Of a stretch of 40,002 nucleotides of DNA, positions 15,286 through 21,702 are shown piece by piece. The notes under the pieces are model-generated. The model worked only from the letters and a program-made list of their open reading frames with translations, had not been told where the DNA came from and did not search any database. Position 1 is the first letter of the stretch, and each line of letters begins with the position of its first letter. A program made the position numbers and the translations under genes. The stretch lies in the NCBI GenBank assembly GCA_002402175.1, contig NVVJ01000030.1:1-40002 (forward strand), in the 5' to 3' direction. This DNA comes from SAR86 cluster bacterium. GTDB taxonomy: Bacteria > Pseudomonadota > Gammaproteobacteria > Pseudomonadales > Pseudohongiellaceae.

Positions 15286-15452
15286 CACGCGCCACCGTCC
15301 ACGTCAAATGGTTGCATTGAACACTTGTATACGTTGTGTTTTGTCTGGCAGTTATACAAATATGTGTCGTATTTCTGTTTCCCTATGTTAAAACCAATGA
15401 CTACACCCAAGATCAAGAACACGATAGAGGCTACTGTTGCGACTCCGTTCAT
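15285..15452 (-). CDS. 55-residue membrane microprotein
   Basis: The frame runs from ATG 15452 to TGA 15285-15287 and overlaps both neighbours through TGATG junctions. Residues 4-22 form one membrane segment, followed by a basic stretch and a Cys-containing tail (Cys35 and Cys45). The one-segment layout with two cysteines outside is compatible with an envelope protein. The function is unknown. Confidence 0.65.
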   Translation of the reverse strand: MNGVATVASIVFLILGVVIGFNIGKQKYDTYLYNCQTKHNVYKCSMQPFDVDGGA

Positions 15453-15607
15453 CACTCACCACCCGCCAAGAGCTCATGCACGGCCTTATACTTGGATACT
15501 AGGGGTTTGTCGCGGTTGCAGACACGTTCGGCCCTCGCGCCTATCCATGCCTTTGTGTCGGGCTTGATTGGCTTTGCGGGGAATATGGCGCGAAATGTTT
15601 TAAGCAT
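15452..15607 (-). CDS. 51-residue basic protein of unknown function
   Basis: The frame runs from ATG 15607 to TGA 15452-15454. It overlaps the Lar gene by eight bases and the next gene by one base. The protein is strongly basic with a Trp-Ile-Gly-Ala-Arg-Ala core, so nucleic-acid binding is possible. No family was recognised. Confidence 0.6.
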   Translation of the reverse strand: MLKTFRAIFPAKPIKPDTKAWIGARAERVCNRDKPLVSKYKAVHELLAGGE

Positions 15608-16052
15608 TGGGTGTGGCCTCCGATTTCAGGGATTTCTCATACTCTTGTATCTGACCGTAGAAACTAAGCTGGCCTAAATTGTATTTAGCCTTCAATGCAA
15701 TGTATTTTTTGTTCCCTAACAGCTTTTCAAGTTCCGCAATCCGCGCCTTGTCCTCCCCGTTTGACAGGTGGGGGCGGAGGGCTTTGACAACAGCTTCGGA
15801 AAAACCAATCCAAATATTATCTAGTTCGTCGCCTTGAACCCTTTCAACAATCTCCACCAACGCGGCCTCGTCGGGGATTGCGGGGCGGGTGTTCCATTGA
15901 CTGATAGCCCCGAAGTCGTGCTGAATTGGCATGTGGCCGTCGAAATCACATTCTACACAAGTCACCCAATATTGGTCGGAAACTGAATGATGATTCAATT
16001 TAGCCTCACCCCCGCAAAACGGACACGGTAACAGTTTTGTTTCGTCGGTCAT
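15600..16052 (-). CDS. Lar-family restriction alleviation protein
   Basis: The 150-residue protein begins with Leu-Leu-Pro-Cys-Pro-Phe-Cys-Gly-Gly-Glu-Ala (residues 7-17). A second Cys pair follows (Cys32 and Cys35). An Ala-Ile-Ser-Gln-Trp-Asn-Thr-Arg block (49-56) comes next, the full signature of Lar-like zinc-ribbon proteins. Lar of the Rac prophage eases type I restriction by promoting methylation. The C-terminal half is a helical extension with a coiled-coil stretch (98-140) that Lar itself lacks. The gene is second to third in the leftward early operon, a sensible place for an anti-restriction factor. Confidence 0.82.
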   Translation of the reverse strand: MTDETKLLPCPFCGGEAKLNHHSVSDQYWVTCVECDFDGHMPIQHDFGAISQWNTRPAIPDEAALVEIVERVQGDELDNIWIGFSEAVVKALRPHLSNGEDKARIAELEKLLGNKKYIALKAKYNLGQLSFYGQIQEYEKSLKSEATPNA

Positions 16053-16204
16053 TCTTCTGCCGCCGCTTTCAAAACCATGACTTTCATATAGGCGGGTACA
16101 GATACATAGCCCTCGCGTTGAGCCGCCTTCGCAACAAGCTGGTGTTGTTCTTTTGATAGCCGAATACGTGCCAGCTTATCGGATGTGTGTGGTTTGTCGT
16201 TCAT
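16049..16204 (-). CDS. Ribbon-helix-helix-like small DNA-binding protein
   Basis: The 51-residue protein runs from ATG 16204 to TGA 16049-16051, overlapping the Lar gene by four bases. A strand-like Ala-Arg-Ile-Arg-Leu-Ser (residues 12-17) is followed by two helices with Glu-Gln-x-x-Leu-Val-Ala-Lys-Ala-Ala and a Tyr-Val-Ser-Val turn. This is the layout of Arc/CopG or MobC-type ribbon-helix-helix proteins. It sits about 250 bases from the divergent early promoters and could repress them. DNA binding is inferred from the fold pattern only. Confidence 0.62.
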   Translation of the reverse strand: MNDKPHTSDKLARIRLSKEQHQLVAKAAQREGYVSVPAYMKVMVLKAAAEE

Positions 16205-16218
16205 TGTTCTTTCCTTAC

Positions 16219-16428
16219 TTATAGTTTGAATGCGTTTAATTCAGCAAAAACTTCCAGCATTTCCACAACATCACCGCTAGAAAGTGCTTGCTCTGCTTTG
16301 GTTAGCGAGTGCTGCATCATCATGACCGCAAAGCCACCAGCAGGCCCAACGCTTTGATACGATGGTATGTATTCCTCCCTTATTTGTTTCATCTTTGCAG
16401 GGAGTGCGTCACCTAAGCTTTCAGCCAT
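16219..16428 (-). CDS. First gene of the leftward early operon, unknown function
   Basis: The frame is open back to ATG 16449. That ATG falls where the promoter would place the first transcribed base, leaving no ribosome site. The ATG at 16428 (69 residues) has AAGGAA eight bases upstream and is the likelier start, unless the message is leaderless. The protein is helical with a Met-Met-Met-Gln-His stretch and no membrane segment. The function is unknown. Confidence 0.65.
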   Translation of the reverse strand: MAESLGDALPAKMKQIREEYIPSYQSVGPAGGFAVMMMQHSLTKAEQALSSGDVVEMLEVFAELNAFKL

Positions 16429-16456
16429 ATCTTCAATTCCTTGTTTCATTCATATA

Positions 16457-16486
16457 CCTATAGCGCACCCCGTTTGCACATGTCAA
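16457..16486 (-). promoter_or_regulatory. Leftward early promoter
   Basis: Read leftward, a perfect -35 box TTGACA (16486-16481) is followed after 18 bases by TATAGG (16462-16457). It drives the operon that begins at 16428. No other strong promoter was seen in that operon. Confidence 0.7.
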
Positions 16487-16501
16487 GGTGCAATTTAGGT
16501 G

Positions 16502-16530
16502 TTGACATAGTGTTTTAAGAATGGCATAAG
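16502..16530 (+). promoter_or_regulatory. Rightward early promoter
   Basis: A perfect -35 box TTGACA (16502-16507) and a 17-base spacer lead to CATAAG (16525-16530), about 30 bases before the first rightward gene. The -35 boxes of this promoter and the leftward one are 15 bases apart and form the arms of an inverted repeat, with two AGGTG copies around the space. One protein bound there could control both operons. Confidence 0.7.
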
Positions 16531-16558
16531 ATTATTACAACAAACGAAAGATAACGAT

Positions 16559-16807
16559 ATGACAAACGGCACATACCACGGCGAGATCGAAATGCAATTT
16601 TCGGCAACCGCAACACAAGAACCCCTTAACAATACAGACGGACATCCACAGGGATACTTCACCACATACGATAGCCCGACACTACAAACCGTCACCTTAT
16701 TCGGCATCGAAATGGAAGAGGCCGCGTTCATTATGGTATTCGGTAAAGAGGTTTGGGAGGCGTTTGCGTTTGACGGGTTGCAGCAAGTTGAATGGGAGGA
16801 CGAATAA
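16559..16807 (+). CDS. First rightward early protein, unknown function
   Basis: The 82-residue acidic protein (many Glu, Thr and Phe) has no membrane segment. It starts about 22 bases after the expected transcription start. Many early phage genes in this position encode small inhibitors of host enzymes; nothing in the sequence identifies the target. The stop overlaps the next start (TAATG). Confidence 0.6.
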   Translation: MTNGTYHGEIEMQFSATATQEPLNNTDGHPQGYFTTYDSPTLQTVTLFGIEMEEAAFIMVFGKEVWEAFAFDGLQQVEWEDE

Positions 16808-17115
16808 TGAGTATTGAACCCCCATTCACCAACAGATTTAGATGTAAGCCCGGCCCAGATTACAAACAATGCGTGGGAGCAACAAAGGCGGGTAAACAGT
16901 GCCGCGCCTGTGCATCCAAAGGCCAAGATACATGCCCGCAACATGCCCCATTCACCAAACAATTAAACAACGTCAAGATTGAGGCAGATACGAGCATGGG
17001 CGGGATGATTACAATTTACCAAGACAGCGCGATAATATCAATCCCCACGAAAGACGCCGAAGCGCTCGCCAAGGCACTACTGCAAGCCGATCAATGGATA
17101 AAGGATCAGAAATAA
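16807..17115 (+). CDS. Cys-rich small protein with a zinc-binding-like motif
   Basis: The 102-residue protein has Cys at 22, 32, 35 and 43 with His46, in the order Gly-x-Gln-Cys-Arg ... Cys-Pro-Gln-His. This is the pattern of short zinc-binding phage segments in which Thr-Lys-x-Gly-x-Gln-Cys precedes Cys-x-x-His. The C-terminal half is an alpha/beta segment with an alanine-rich helix. It may be a nucleic-acid-binding or adaptor protein; the function is unproven. Confidence 0.6.
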   Translation: MSIEPPFTNRFRCKPGPDYKQCVGATKAGKQCRACASKGQDTCPQHAPFTKQLNNVKIEADTSMGGMITIYQDSAIISIPTKDAEALAKALLQADQWIKDQK

Positions 17116-17324
17116 TGACCTATGTGCCAGATATCGACAATCGCGTTACCGTGCAGTTTCATGCTGTTGGCAAACGGTCACGCAATGTTCGCAAAGCTAG
17201 GGCTGATTTCGACATACCGAAGGGCGACAGAAAGAAGCTGTCAGAAACAATACTTGCCAAGCTGCAAGCCATGTTCCCGACCGAAAACATTACGGTTAAG
17301 CGGGTAGAGAGGTGGATACCATGA
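17115..17324 (+). CDS. Small basic protein of unknown function
   Basis: The 69-residue protein has its ATG in a TAATG overlap with the gene before. It is rich in Arg and Lys with a beta-alpha look, and ends in Arg-Trp-Ile-Pro. It may bind nucleic acid. No family was recognised. Confidence 0.6.
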   Translation: MTYVPDIDNRVTVQFHAVGKRSRNVRKARADFDIPKGDRKKLSETILAKLQAMFPTENITVKRVERWIP

Positions 17325-17569
17325 AACCACAAGAAATCATAACAGACAGCCAAATAGAAACCGTTCACGCATACGCTGACTTTGGCAGTATGGGAAAGCG
17401 AATGGTGGTTAACGAGTCTCTTTTAAAGTTAGCATGTGGATTTCATAATGGAAGTACCGCGCAACATATCTTAGCTGATCACGGTTTGATTTTTGAAAGG
17501 TACGGCAAGCGATCACATACGCTAACTGCGAAGGGCCGTAAATATCTCTGGGCGGTTTATGCCCCATGA
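17321..17569 (+). CDS. Possible winged-helix protein
   Basis: The 82-residue protein starts at ATG 17321, overlapping the previous stop. Residues 28-60 read as helix-turn-helix-like (Ser-Leu-Leu-Lys-Leu-Ala ... Thr-Ala-Gln-His-Ile-Leu). They are followed by a wing-like segment, Ser-His-Thr-Leu-Thr-Ala-Lys-Gly-Arg-Lys-Tyr-Leu, as in many winged-helix ends. DNA binding is a guess from this pattern. Confidence 0.5.
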   Translation: MKPQEIITDSQIETVHAYADFGSMGKRMVVNESLLKLACGFHNGSTAQHILADHGLIFERYGKRSHTLTAKGRKYLWAVYAP

Positions 17570-17625
17570 CCGACCCGACCCCCATCCAAGCGGCATTGTT
17601 GTTCGCCTCATTCATCAGCATTTAA
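17566..17625 (+). CDS. Possible 19-residue leader peptide
   Basis: An ATG at 17566 overlaps the previous stop (ATGA), and the frame ends at TAA 17623-17625, 17 bases before the next ATG. The peptide is hydrophobic at its end. It may be a coupling ORF that carries ribosomes to the following ribosome site, or chance. Confidence 0.22.
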   Translation: MTDPTPIQAALLFASFISI

Positions 17626-17642
17626 ATTCTAGGAGTTACGTT

Positions 17643-17912
17643 ATGAGTATTACATTTACAGCCCACGGCATTCATTCAATGAGGGCAAGCAGATTTATGC
17701 CAAACAATTCCAATTGCGTTGTTCTGACAATGAAATCGAGGGAGGGATATCCTGTCGAAATAGACCTTTATTTTGATGAATATGGCGATGCCGCGCAGTT
17801 CTTCTATGCCAATGGCGGCACAAGCGAAAATGTCAGTTATGAGGGCAGTTACGGCACACGAACCGCCGCAGGTGACGCAGAAGAAAAAGCAAAAGCCGAG
17901 GAACCATCATGA
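17643..17912 (+). CDS. Small protein of unknown function
   Basis: The 89-residue protein starts at ATG 17643 behind AGGAG (17631-17635). It has a beta-rich core (residues 1-65) and an acidic, alanine-rich tail. It precedes the exonuclease gene with a four-base overlap, so it may belong to the recombination module. No motif was recognised. Confidence 0.6.
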   Translation: MSITFTAHGIHSMRASRFMPNNSNCVVLTMKSREGYPVEIDLYFDEYGDAAQFFYANGGTSENVSYEGSYGTRTAAGDAEEKAKAEEPS

Positions 17913-18667
17913 CCCACAAACCCACACTCGAACCACACCTAGACATTACGAAAGTCGGAAATGTCTCATACTACCACCGCCTAACACAAGGCAGCGACGA
18001 ATGGCTAGACCTGCGCAAAGGCATGTTGACGGCCAGCACAATGAAGCTTGCCCTATCCGAAAAGACGCTGAAAATTGCGAACAACGACAAGATACGCCAG
18101 CAAATCTACCAACTTGCAGCCGAACGTATTGGCTGCCCGTCTGGTGATAATTTTGTTTCATACGCAATGGAACGCGGCAACTTAGAAGAGGTTGAGGCCC
18201 GGATTGCATACAGCGCGGCGTTTGAACCTGTTGCAGAATGTGGCTACGTGATCAATGACAAGCTTGGCTTTCCGATTGGATGGTCACCCGATGGTTTGGT
18301 CGGTAATGATGGCGGCACCGAAAGCAAATCGCGGATGCCTAAATACCAAGTGCAGACAATTTGCGAGCATTACGGCGAACATGAAAACACGCCGATCCCA
18401 AGTGAGTTCATGTTGCAGGTTCAAACGGGCTTGTTTGTATCCGAACGCAAATGGATTGATTTTCTAAGCTATTCAAACGGCATGAACATGGCGCCGATTA
18501 GATGCTTTCCGATTGCCAAGTATCAAGAGGCGATTGAACTGGCGGCGATTGAAACTGAAAAGGGGATTGATAGGGTTGTTGCAAAATACATGAGCGTTGT
18601 TGACGTTCCAGACAACCGCATCACGCCCGTAAAATTTGTTGATTATAATGAGGAGATAACAGCATGA
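17909..18667 (+). CDS. Lambda exonuclease-type (YqaJ) recombination nuclease
   Basis: The 252-residue protein has the nuclease signature Ser-Asp-Glu-Trp-Leu-Asp-Leu-Arg-Lys (residues 29-37) with Leu-Thr-Ala-Ser. The catalytic set is Pro-Asp-Gly (Asp128), then Glu138 and Lys140. The spacing equals the Asp119, Glu129 and Lys131 of lambda exonuclease. A later Leu-Gln-Val-Gln helix (169-172) is the usual fifth motif. Such enzymes form a ring and degrade one strand from double-strand ends, leaving ssDNA for an annealing partner. The gene overlaps the candidate partner at 18664 by four bases. Confidence 0.9.
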   Translation: MTHKPTLEPHLDITKVGNVSYYHRLTQGSDEWLDLRKGMLTASTMKLALSEKTLKIANNDKIRQQIYQLAAERIGCPSGDNFVSYAMERGNLEEVEARIAYSAAFEPVAECGYVINDKLGFPIGWSPDGLVGNDGGTESKSRMPKYQVQTICEHYGEHENTPIPSEFMLQVQTGLFVSERKWIDFLSYSNGMNMAPIRCFPIAKYQEAIELAAIETEKGIDRVVAKYMSVVDVPDNRITPVKFVDYNEEITA

Positions 18668-19305
18668 CCGACCTATCAGACACAATCATAGCCAAATCGG
18701 ATCAGACCAACGCGATTGATCTAATCGCCGGTCCGAAAACAATAAAGGTTGCAGAGGTTCACGTCAAAAAGGGTGACGATCAACCGACAACAATCAAGTT
18801 TGAAGGTGATAACGGCCACCCTTACAAACCATCGAAAGGGATGCGTCGGGTATTGTGCGCGGCTTGGGGTAAAGAAAGCAGTGCTTATCCTGGCCGATCA
18901 ATGACCTTGTTCAACAATCCAGATGTAACGTGGGCCGGAAAGAAGGTGGGCGGCATCCAGATAAGTCACTTAAGTAACATTGACGGGCCGATAACTGTGC
19001 CTTTGATTATAACGCGCGGCAACAGTAAGCCTTTCACGGTCCAGCCGCTACAGGTGCAGGACACGGCGTCGACACAAGATAAACCTGAAGATCACGACAC
19101 CGCTTTGAAACTGGCAAAAGCCGCAGCAAATGAAGGCACAGAAGCTTTCAAGGAATGGTGGAATAGTGACGAAGGCAAGACCATCAGAAAATTGGTCAAG
19201 GATGATATGCCCGAACTGCAAGAGATATGCAAAACAGCGGACATTGTGGTTGAATCCGATCCGTTTGGTGCGCCACCGATTGAAGAAGGGGAGGGTGCAT
19301 CGTGA
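18664..19305 (+). CDS. Exonuclease-linked protein in the position of an annealing protein
   Basis: The 213-residue protein starts within the exonuclease stop. Residues 25-130 hold a compact beta-rich domain with Gly-Met-Arg-Arg-Val-Leu-Cys-Ala-Ala-Trp-Gly, Tyr-Pro-Gly-Arg-Ser-Met-Thr-Leu and Gly-Gly-Ile-Gln-Ile-Ser-His. Residues 145-200 form a helical acidic tail ending Pro-Pro-Ile-Glu-Glu-Gly-Glu. I recall similar proteins next to YqaJ-type nucleases in other phages, annotated as hypothetical. The beta domain with an acidic C-terminal tail has the layout of ssDNA-binding proteins. No RecT, Redbeta or Erf gene is visible elsewhere. An annealing or ssDNA-binding role is therefore inferred, not shown. 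Confidence 0.6.
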   Translation: MTDLSDTIIAKSDQTNAIDLIAGPKTIKVAEVHVKKGDDQPTTIKFEGDNGHPYKPSKGMRRVLCAAWGKESSAYPGRSMTLFNNPDVTWAGKKVGGIQISHLSNIDGPITVPLIITRGNSKPFTVQPLQVQDTASTQDKPEDHDTALKLAKAAANEGTEAFKEWWNSDEGKTIRKLVKDDMPELQEICKTADIVVESDPFGAPPIEEGEGAS

Positions 19306-19457
19306 TAACATTCCGCATCCACTTCACGCTACGGACAGAGCCAAACACGTTCGACATTGAAAGCAAGAGTTCTGATCGTGCGCGCCGTGAGTTCCTTGGC
19401 CGTTTTGACAAAGACGTGCCGCAACCGATTATTAAGAAAATCAAGGTGGTGAAATGA
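19302..19457 (+). CDS. 51-residue basic protein with GTG start
   Basis: GTG 19302 overlaps the stop of the gene before, behind a GGGGAGGG ribosome site. TGA 19455-19457 overlaps the next ATG. The sequence is beta-like then basic, with Ser-Asp-Arg-Ala-Arg-Arg-Glu-Phe in its middle. It is the third gene after the exonuclease and may join the recombination set. The function is unknown. Confidence 0.6.
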   Translation: MITFRIHFTLRTEPNTFDIESKSSDRARREFLGRFDKDVPQPIIKKIKVVK

Positions 19458-19816
19458 TGACCCAGAAAGCAAAACTTGAAAGGCTGTTGGCGAAGGTGGA
19501 GGCTGGTGAAGCCAGATTTATGTCGGAATATTTTCGCGTCTCTGACATTCTTGGCAGCGAAAATGCAACTAATGCGTGGTCATCCAATGGTGGCTCCCTA
19601 GACGCCGTCCATTCACTGCATAAGGCGGTGTTGGGGGATAGGTGGGCATTCAGATCAAGTGACCCGAACAATACAGAGTGGGTTGTTACACTAGAGCGGC
19701 GGGTATCAAAAGTTAGACTAGACGTTGGACAAAATTGCGTTCAAGCTAGACAAAGCCCCTCCCGCGCATGGCTAATCGCAATCATCAAAGCCCTTATATC
19801 GGAGTGTGAAGAATGA
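19454..19816 (+). CDS. Phage accessory protein, paralogue of the gene at 26570
   Basis: The 120-residue protein starts at ATG 19454 (or 19457). It shares three blocks with the product of 26570-26905: an N-terminal Lys-Leu-Glu-x-Leu-Leu-Ala-Lys-Val-Glu-Ala, a middle Gly-Ser-Leu-Asp-Ala-x-His-Ser-Leu-His-Lys-Ala, and a C-terminal Ser/Pro-Arg-Ala-Trp-Leu-Ile-x-Ile-Ile-Lys-Ala-Leu-Ile-Ser-Glu-Cys. The segments between them differ freely. Both copies end in the same kind of overlap with a DNA-binding-like gene. The protein is probably a helical adaptor of unknown function, common in alphaproteobacterial phages. Confidence 0.7.
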   Translation: MMTQKAKLERLLAKVEAGEARFMSEYFRVSDILGSENATNAWSSNGGSLDAVHSLHKAVLGDRWAFRSSDPNNTEWVVTLERRVSKVRLDVGQNCVQARQSPSRAWLIAIIKALISECEE

Positions 19817-20103
19817 ACCATACACCCTGCCCAACATGCGGCCACAAACCCGAACCTATATCTCTATCCCGCCGTCAAAAGCAAATCTATGCATTCGTCG
19901 TGGAATACATTGCAACAAGCGGGCAATCTCCAATGTGGAAGGAAATCGCGTACGGTCTGGAGTTCAAAACAAAAGACCAAGCATGGAACTGCGCGCAACC
20001 TCTATTCGCGCGCGGTATTCTTGGCAAAAACGAAAATGCAAGCCGCTCGATTATTGTGCTTGTTCAACCGGGCGAAATATTCCCGACAAATAAAGGTGAA
20101 TGA
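19813..20103 (+). CDS. LexA-type winged-helix DNA-binding protein without protease domain
   Basis: The 96-residue protein starts with a Cys-Pro-Thr-Cys knuckle (Cys6 and Cys9). A LexA-like DNA-binding domain follows (residues 18-80): Leu-Ser-Arg-Arg-Gln-Lys-Gln-Ile-Tyr-Ala-Phe, then Ser-Gly-Gln-Ser-Pro-Met-Trp-Lys-Glu-Ile-Ala, ending Ser-Arg-Ser-Ile. The self-cleaving peptidase domain of LexA is absent, and only about 15 residues remain. It is the best candidate for a phage repressor or regulator acting at the early promoters, and it might also bind host SOS boxes. Confidence 0.75.
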   Translation: MNHTPCPTCGHKPEPISLSRRQKQIYAFVVEYIATSGQSPMWKEIAYGLEFKTKDQAWNCAQPLFARGILGKNENASRSIIVLVQPGEIFPTNKGE

Positions 20104-20104
20104 T

Positions 20105-20458
20105 ATGACCGATAAACCAGAAAACCCGCACTTTAATGGACTGACACCAGCAGAAGCCGAACGCCTAGCCATGTTGGCAGAAGAGGCGGCAGAGGTCATT
20201 CAAATAATAGGTAAAATCTTACGTCATGGATACGAGAATTTTCATCCTGATGCCCCCGAAACCACAAACAGAGAGTTGCTGGCAATGGAAGTCGGAGACT
20301 TCACTTCTATTGCCGACAAGATGGTGGAGGTGGGAGATATACCATTCGGTATGGTTGAAAAGTATTTTTGGGATAACAGTGGCAGCACTTGGATGTATAA
20401 ATTGCAGCACACACATCATCAGAAAGACGCAATGCTTGAAGAAAGGGCAAAATCATGA
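20105..20458 (+). CDS. MazG-like nucleotide pyrophosphohydrolase-family protein
   Basis: The 117-residue protein shows Glu-Glu-Ala-Ala-Glu (residues 26-30) and a second acidic pair in Glu-Val-Gly-Asp (62-65), matching the Glu-Glu-x-x-Glu and Glu-x-x-Asp metal-binding sites of MazG-like enzymes. Between them lies Gly-Lys-Ile-Leu-Arg-His-Gly. Family members cleave NTPs to NMPs or act on alarmone levels. Phage copies are thought to tune host nucleotide pools. The gene is in a run of coupled early genes. Confidence 0.72.
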   Translation: MTDKPENPHFNGLTPAEAERLAMLAEEAAEVIQIIGKILRHGYENFHPDAPETTNRELLAMEVGDFTSIADKMVEVGDIPFGMVEKYFWDNSGSTWMYKLQHTHHQKDAMLEERAKS

Positions 20459-20697
20459 CCCACCCATTTAGAAACCACCAAATCCGTATCTACCAAAGCG
20501 TTGCTGGTGATGGCCCGAAATTCACTGGCTACATTGGCCCAACAAACATGCGGTTCAGTGGTGAAACCCAAGATGACGTCTTTGAAGAGGCTGACGCTTT
20601 TCGCATAAAGGCAATCGAAGATCATGAAGCCGCCTTGATTGCTAGACAAGAAGCCGCTGCAAAGGCTAAAGCCAAACGGAAGGCAGGCAAATCATGA
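20455..20697 (+). CDS. Small basic protein of unknown function
   Basis: The 80-residue protein overlaps both neighbours by four bases. It has a beta-like N-terminus (residues 8-35) and a long Ala/Lys-rich helix (residues 48-80) with a basic end. It may bind nucleic acid. No family was recognised. Confidence 0.6.
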   Translation: MTHPFRNHQIRIYQSVAGDGPKFTGYIGPTNMRFSGETQDDVFEEADAFRIKAIEDHEAALIARQEAAAKAKAKRKAGKS

Positions 20698-20921
20698 TCG
20701 ATGCAGAATGTAAATATTGGAACCCAGATGCATTCACTTGCACCAAAGGCCCGCACTGCTATTGCGTGGAGGGTGCTGACGACAACATACGCGACCTATC
20801 CAACTGGCCGCCACAACGCAACCATGCCCCCATAGGCAAGCTATTGAAGGTGGAAGCCTTTGCGATTTGTTTGGTGGCAGGTGTTGCGTTTTGGACTTGG
20901 GTGGGGTGGATGCTGTCATGA
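20694..20921 (+). CDS. Cys-containing membrane protein
   Basis: The 75-residue protein starts in the overlap with the gene before. Cysteines at 6, 16, 22 and 24 lie in the N-terminal half. One membrane segment follows (residues 56-74) with Trp-Thr-Trp-Val-Gly-Trp at its end. A Cys-rich head before a C-terminal anchor suggests a metal-binding membrane protein. The function is unknown. Confidence 0.6.
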   Translation: MIDAECKYWNPDAFTCTKGPHCYCVEGADDNIRDLSNWPPQRNHAPIGKLLKVEAFAICLVAGVAFWTWVGWMLS

Positions 20922-21325
20922 CCGAACGTGATGAACTGATTAATATTGTTGAAGATGCACTAAGTGAAGCGTTCTTTAATAAGCCTAACTTCGACACACC
21001 AACCGTAGCCGTTGACGCCATACTATCAGCCCACCCCGAACTGGGTGAGCAGGCGGATGGGTTTGAGGAGTGGCTGAAAGGGTACACAGACCAAGTTATA
21101 GATGCATGTTCCTACCGTGACTTAAAAGACGCCTTCACCGCAGGCCGCGCCCAAGCCGTTGCAGGCAACGCACTGAAAGAAGCTTTGGAAGAGATCAAAG
21201 GCATGGGGTTTGATATGCCTAGGACATTAGATTTAACCAAAACCGAATGGGCTGAAAGGCGCGGATTCTTAATGCAACAAATAGCCAACGAAGCCCTGAT
21301 ACTGGCAGAGGTGAAGCCATCTTAA
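20918..21325 (+). CDS. Acidic helical protein of unknown function
   Basis: The 135-residue protein starts at ATG 20918, overlapping the previous stop. A longer open frame upstream runs over the neighbour and is not needed. It is mainly helical and acidic, with Phe-Glu-Glu-Trp-Leu-Lys-Gly near residues 47-53. No motif was recognised. Confidence 0.6.
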   Translation: MTERDELINIVEDALSEAFFNKPNFDTPTVAVDAILSAHPELGEQADGFEEWLKGYTDQVIDACSYRDLKDAFTAGRAQAVAGNALKEALEEIKGMGFDMPRTLDLTKTEWAERRGFLMQQIANEALILAEVKPS

Positions 21326-21351
21326 CATTCCTCGCATTCATAAACTTCGAA

Positions 21352-21525
21352 ATGAACCAAGCGTTCATCATCCAGCAATACAGCAACGGATTTGATTGCG
21401 GCACAGACATCCCGGACAAGATCAAGATGTATTTTCCAGATGGGCAGCCTGATCGACTTTACACGGCTTGCTTGGAAACGGGTATTATTGGTACGTCGGA
21501 AATTCCAAGGTTGAGGGGTGATTGA
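21352..21525 (+). CDS. 57-residue protein, start uncertain
   Basis: The frame from ATG 21352 ends at TGA 21523-21525. It is open back to 21256 and reads naturally upstream of the ATG (Phe-Leu-Ala-Phe-Ile-Asn-Phe-Glu), with a good AGAGGTG ribosome site at 21307-21313. The true start may therefore lie near 21319 with a non-standard or mutated codon. The product has two cysteines and no known domain. Confidence 0.5.
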   Translation: MNQAFIIQQYSNGFDCGTDIPDKIKMYFPDGQPDRLYTACLETGIIGTSEIPRLRGD

Positions 21526-21526
21526 A

Positions 21527-21697
21527 ATGGCGGATGAAATAAAGATAGAACACATACCTTTAGGCCCGTGGGTACATCCTAAATGTATAAGTGTTGAAAC
21601 TCACTGCCAACATTGTGGACTGCCGCATCCAAAAGAAAATCCATATTGTTTCTGCAAACAAAAGCCAAACCCCGCCAAATTAATGAACGGGGCTTGA
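21527..21697 (+). CDS. 56-residue zinc-ribbon-like protein
   Basis: The frame from ATG 21527 to TGA 21695-21697 codes for a protein with Cys20, a Cys-Gln-His-Cys pair (27 and 30) and Cys-Phe-Cys (41 and 43), with His residues nearby. This fits one small zinc site. It lies one base after the gene before and is the last of the coupled run. The role is unknown. Confidence 0.58.
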   Translation: MADEIKIEHIPLGPWVHPKCISVETHCQHCGLPHPKENPYCFCKQKPNPAKLMNGA

Positions 21698-21702
21698 TTT
21701 TC

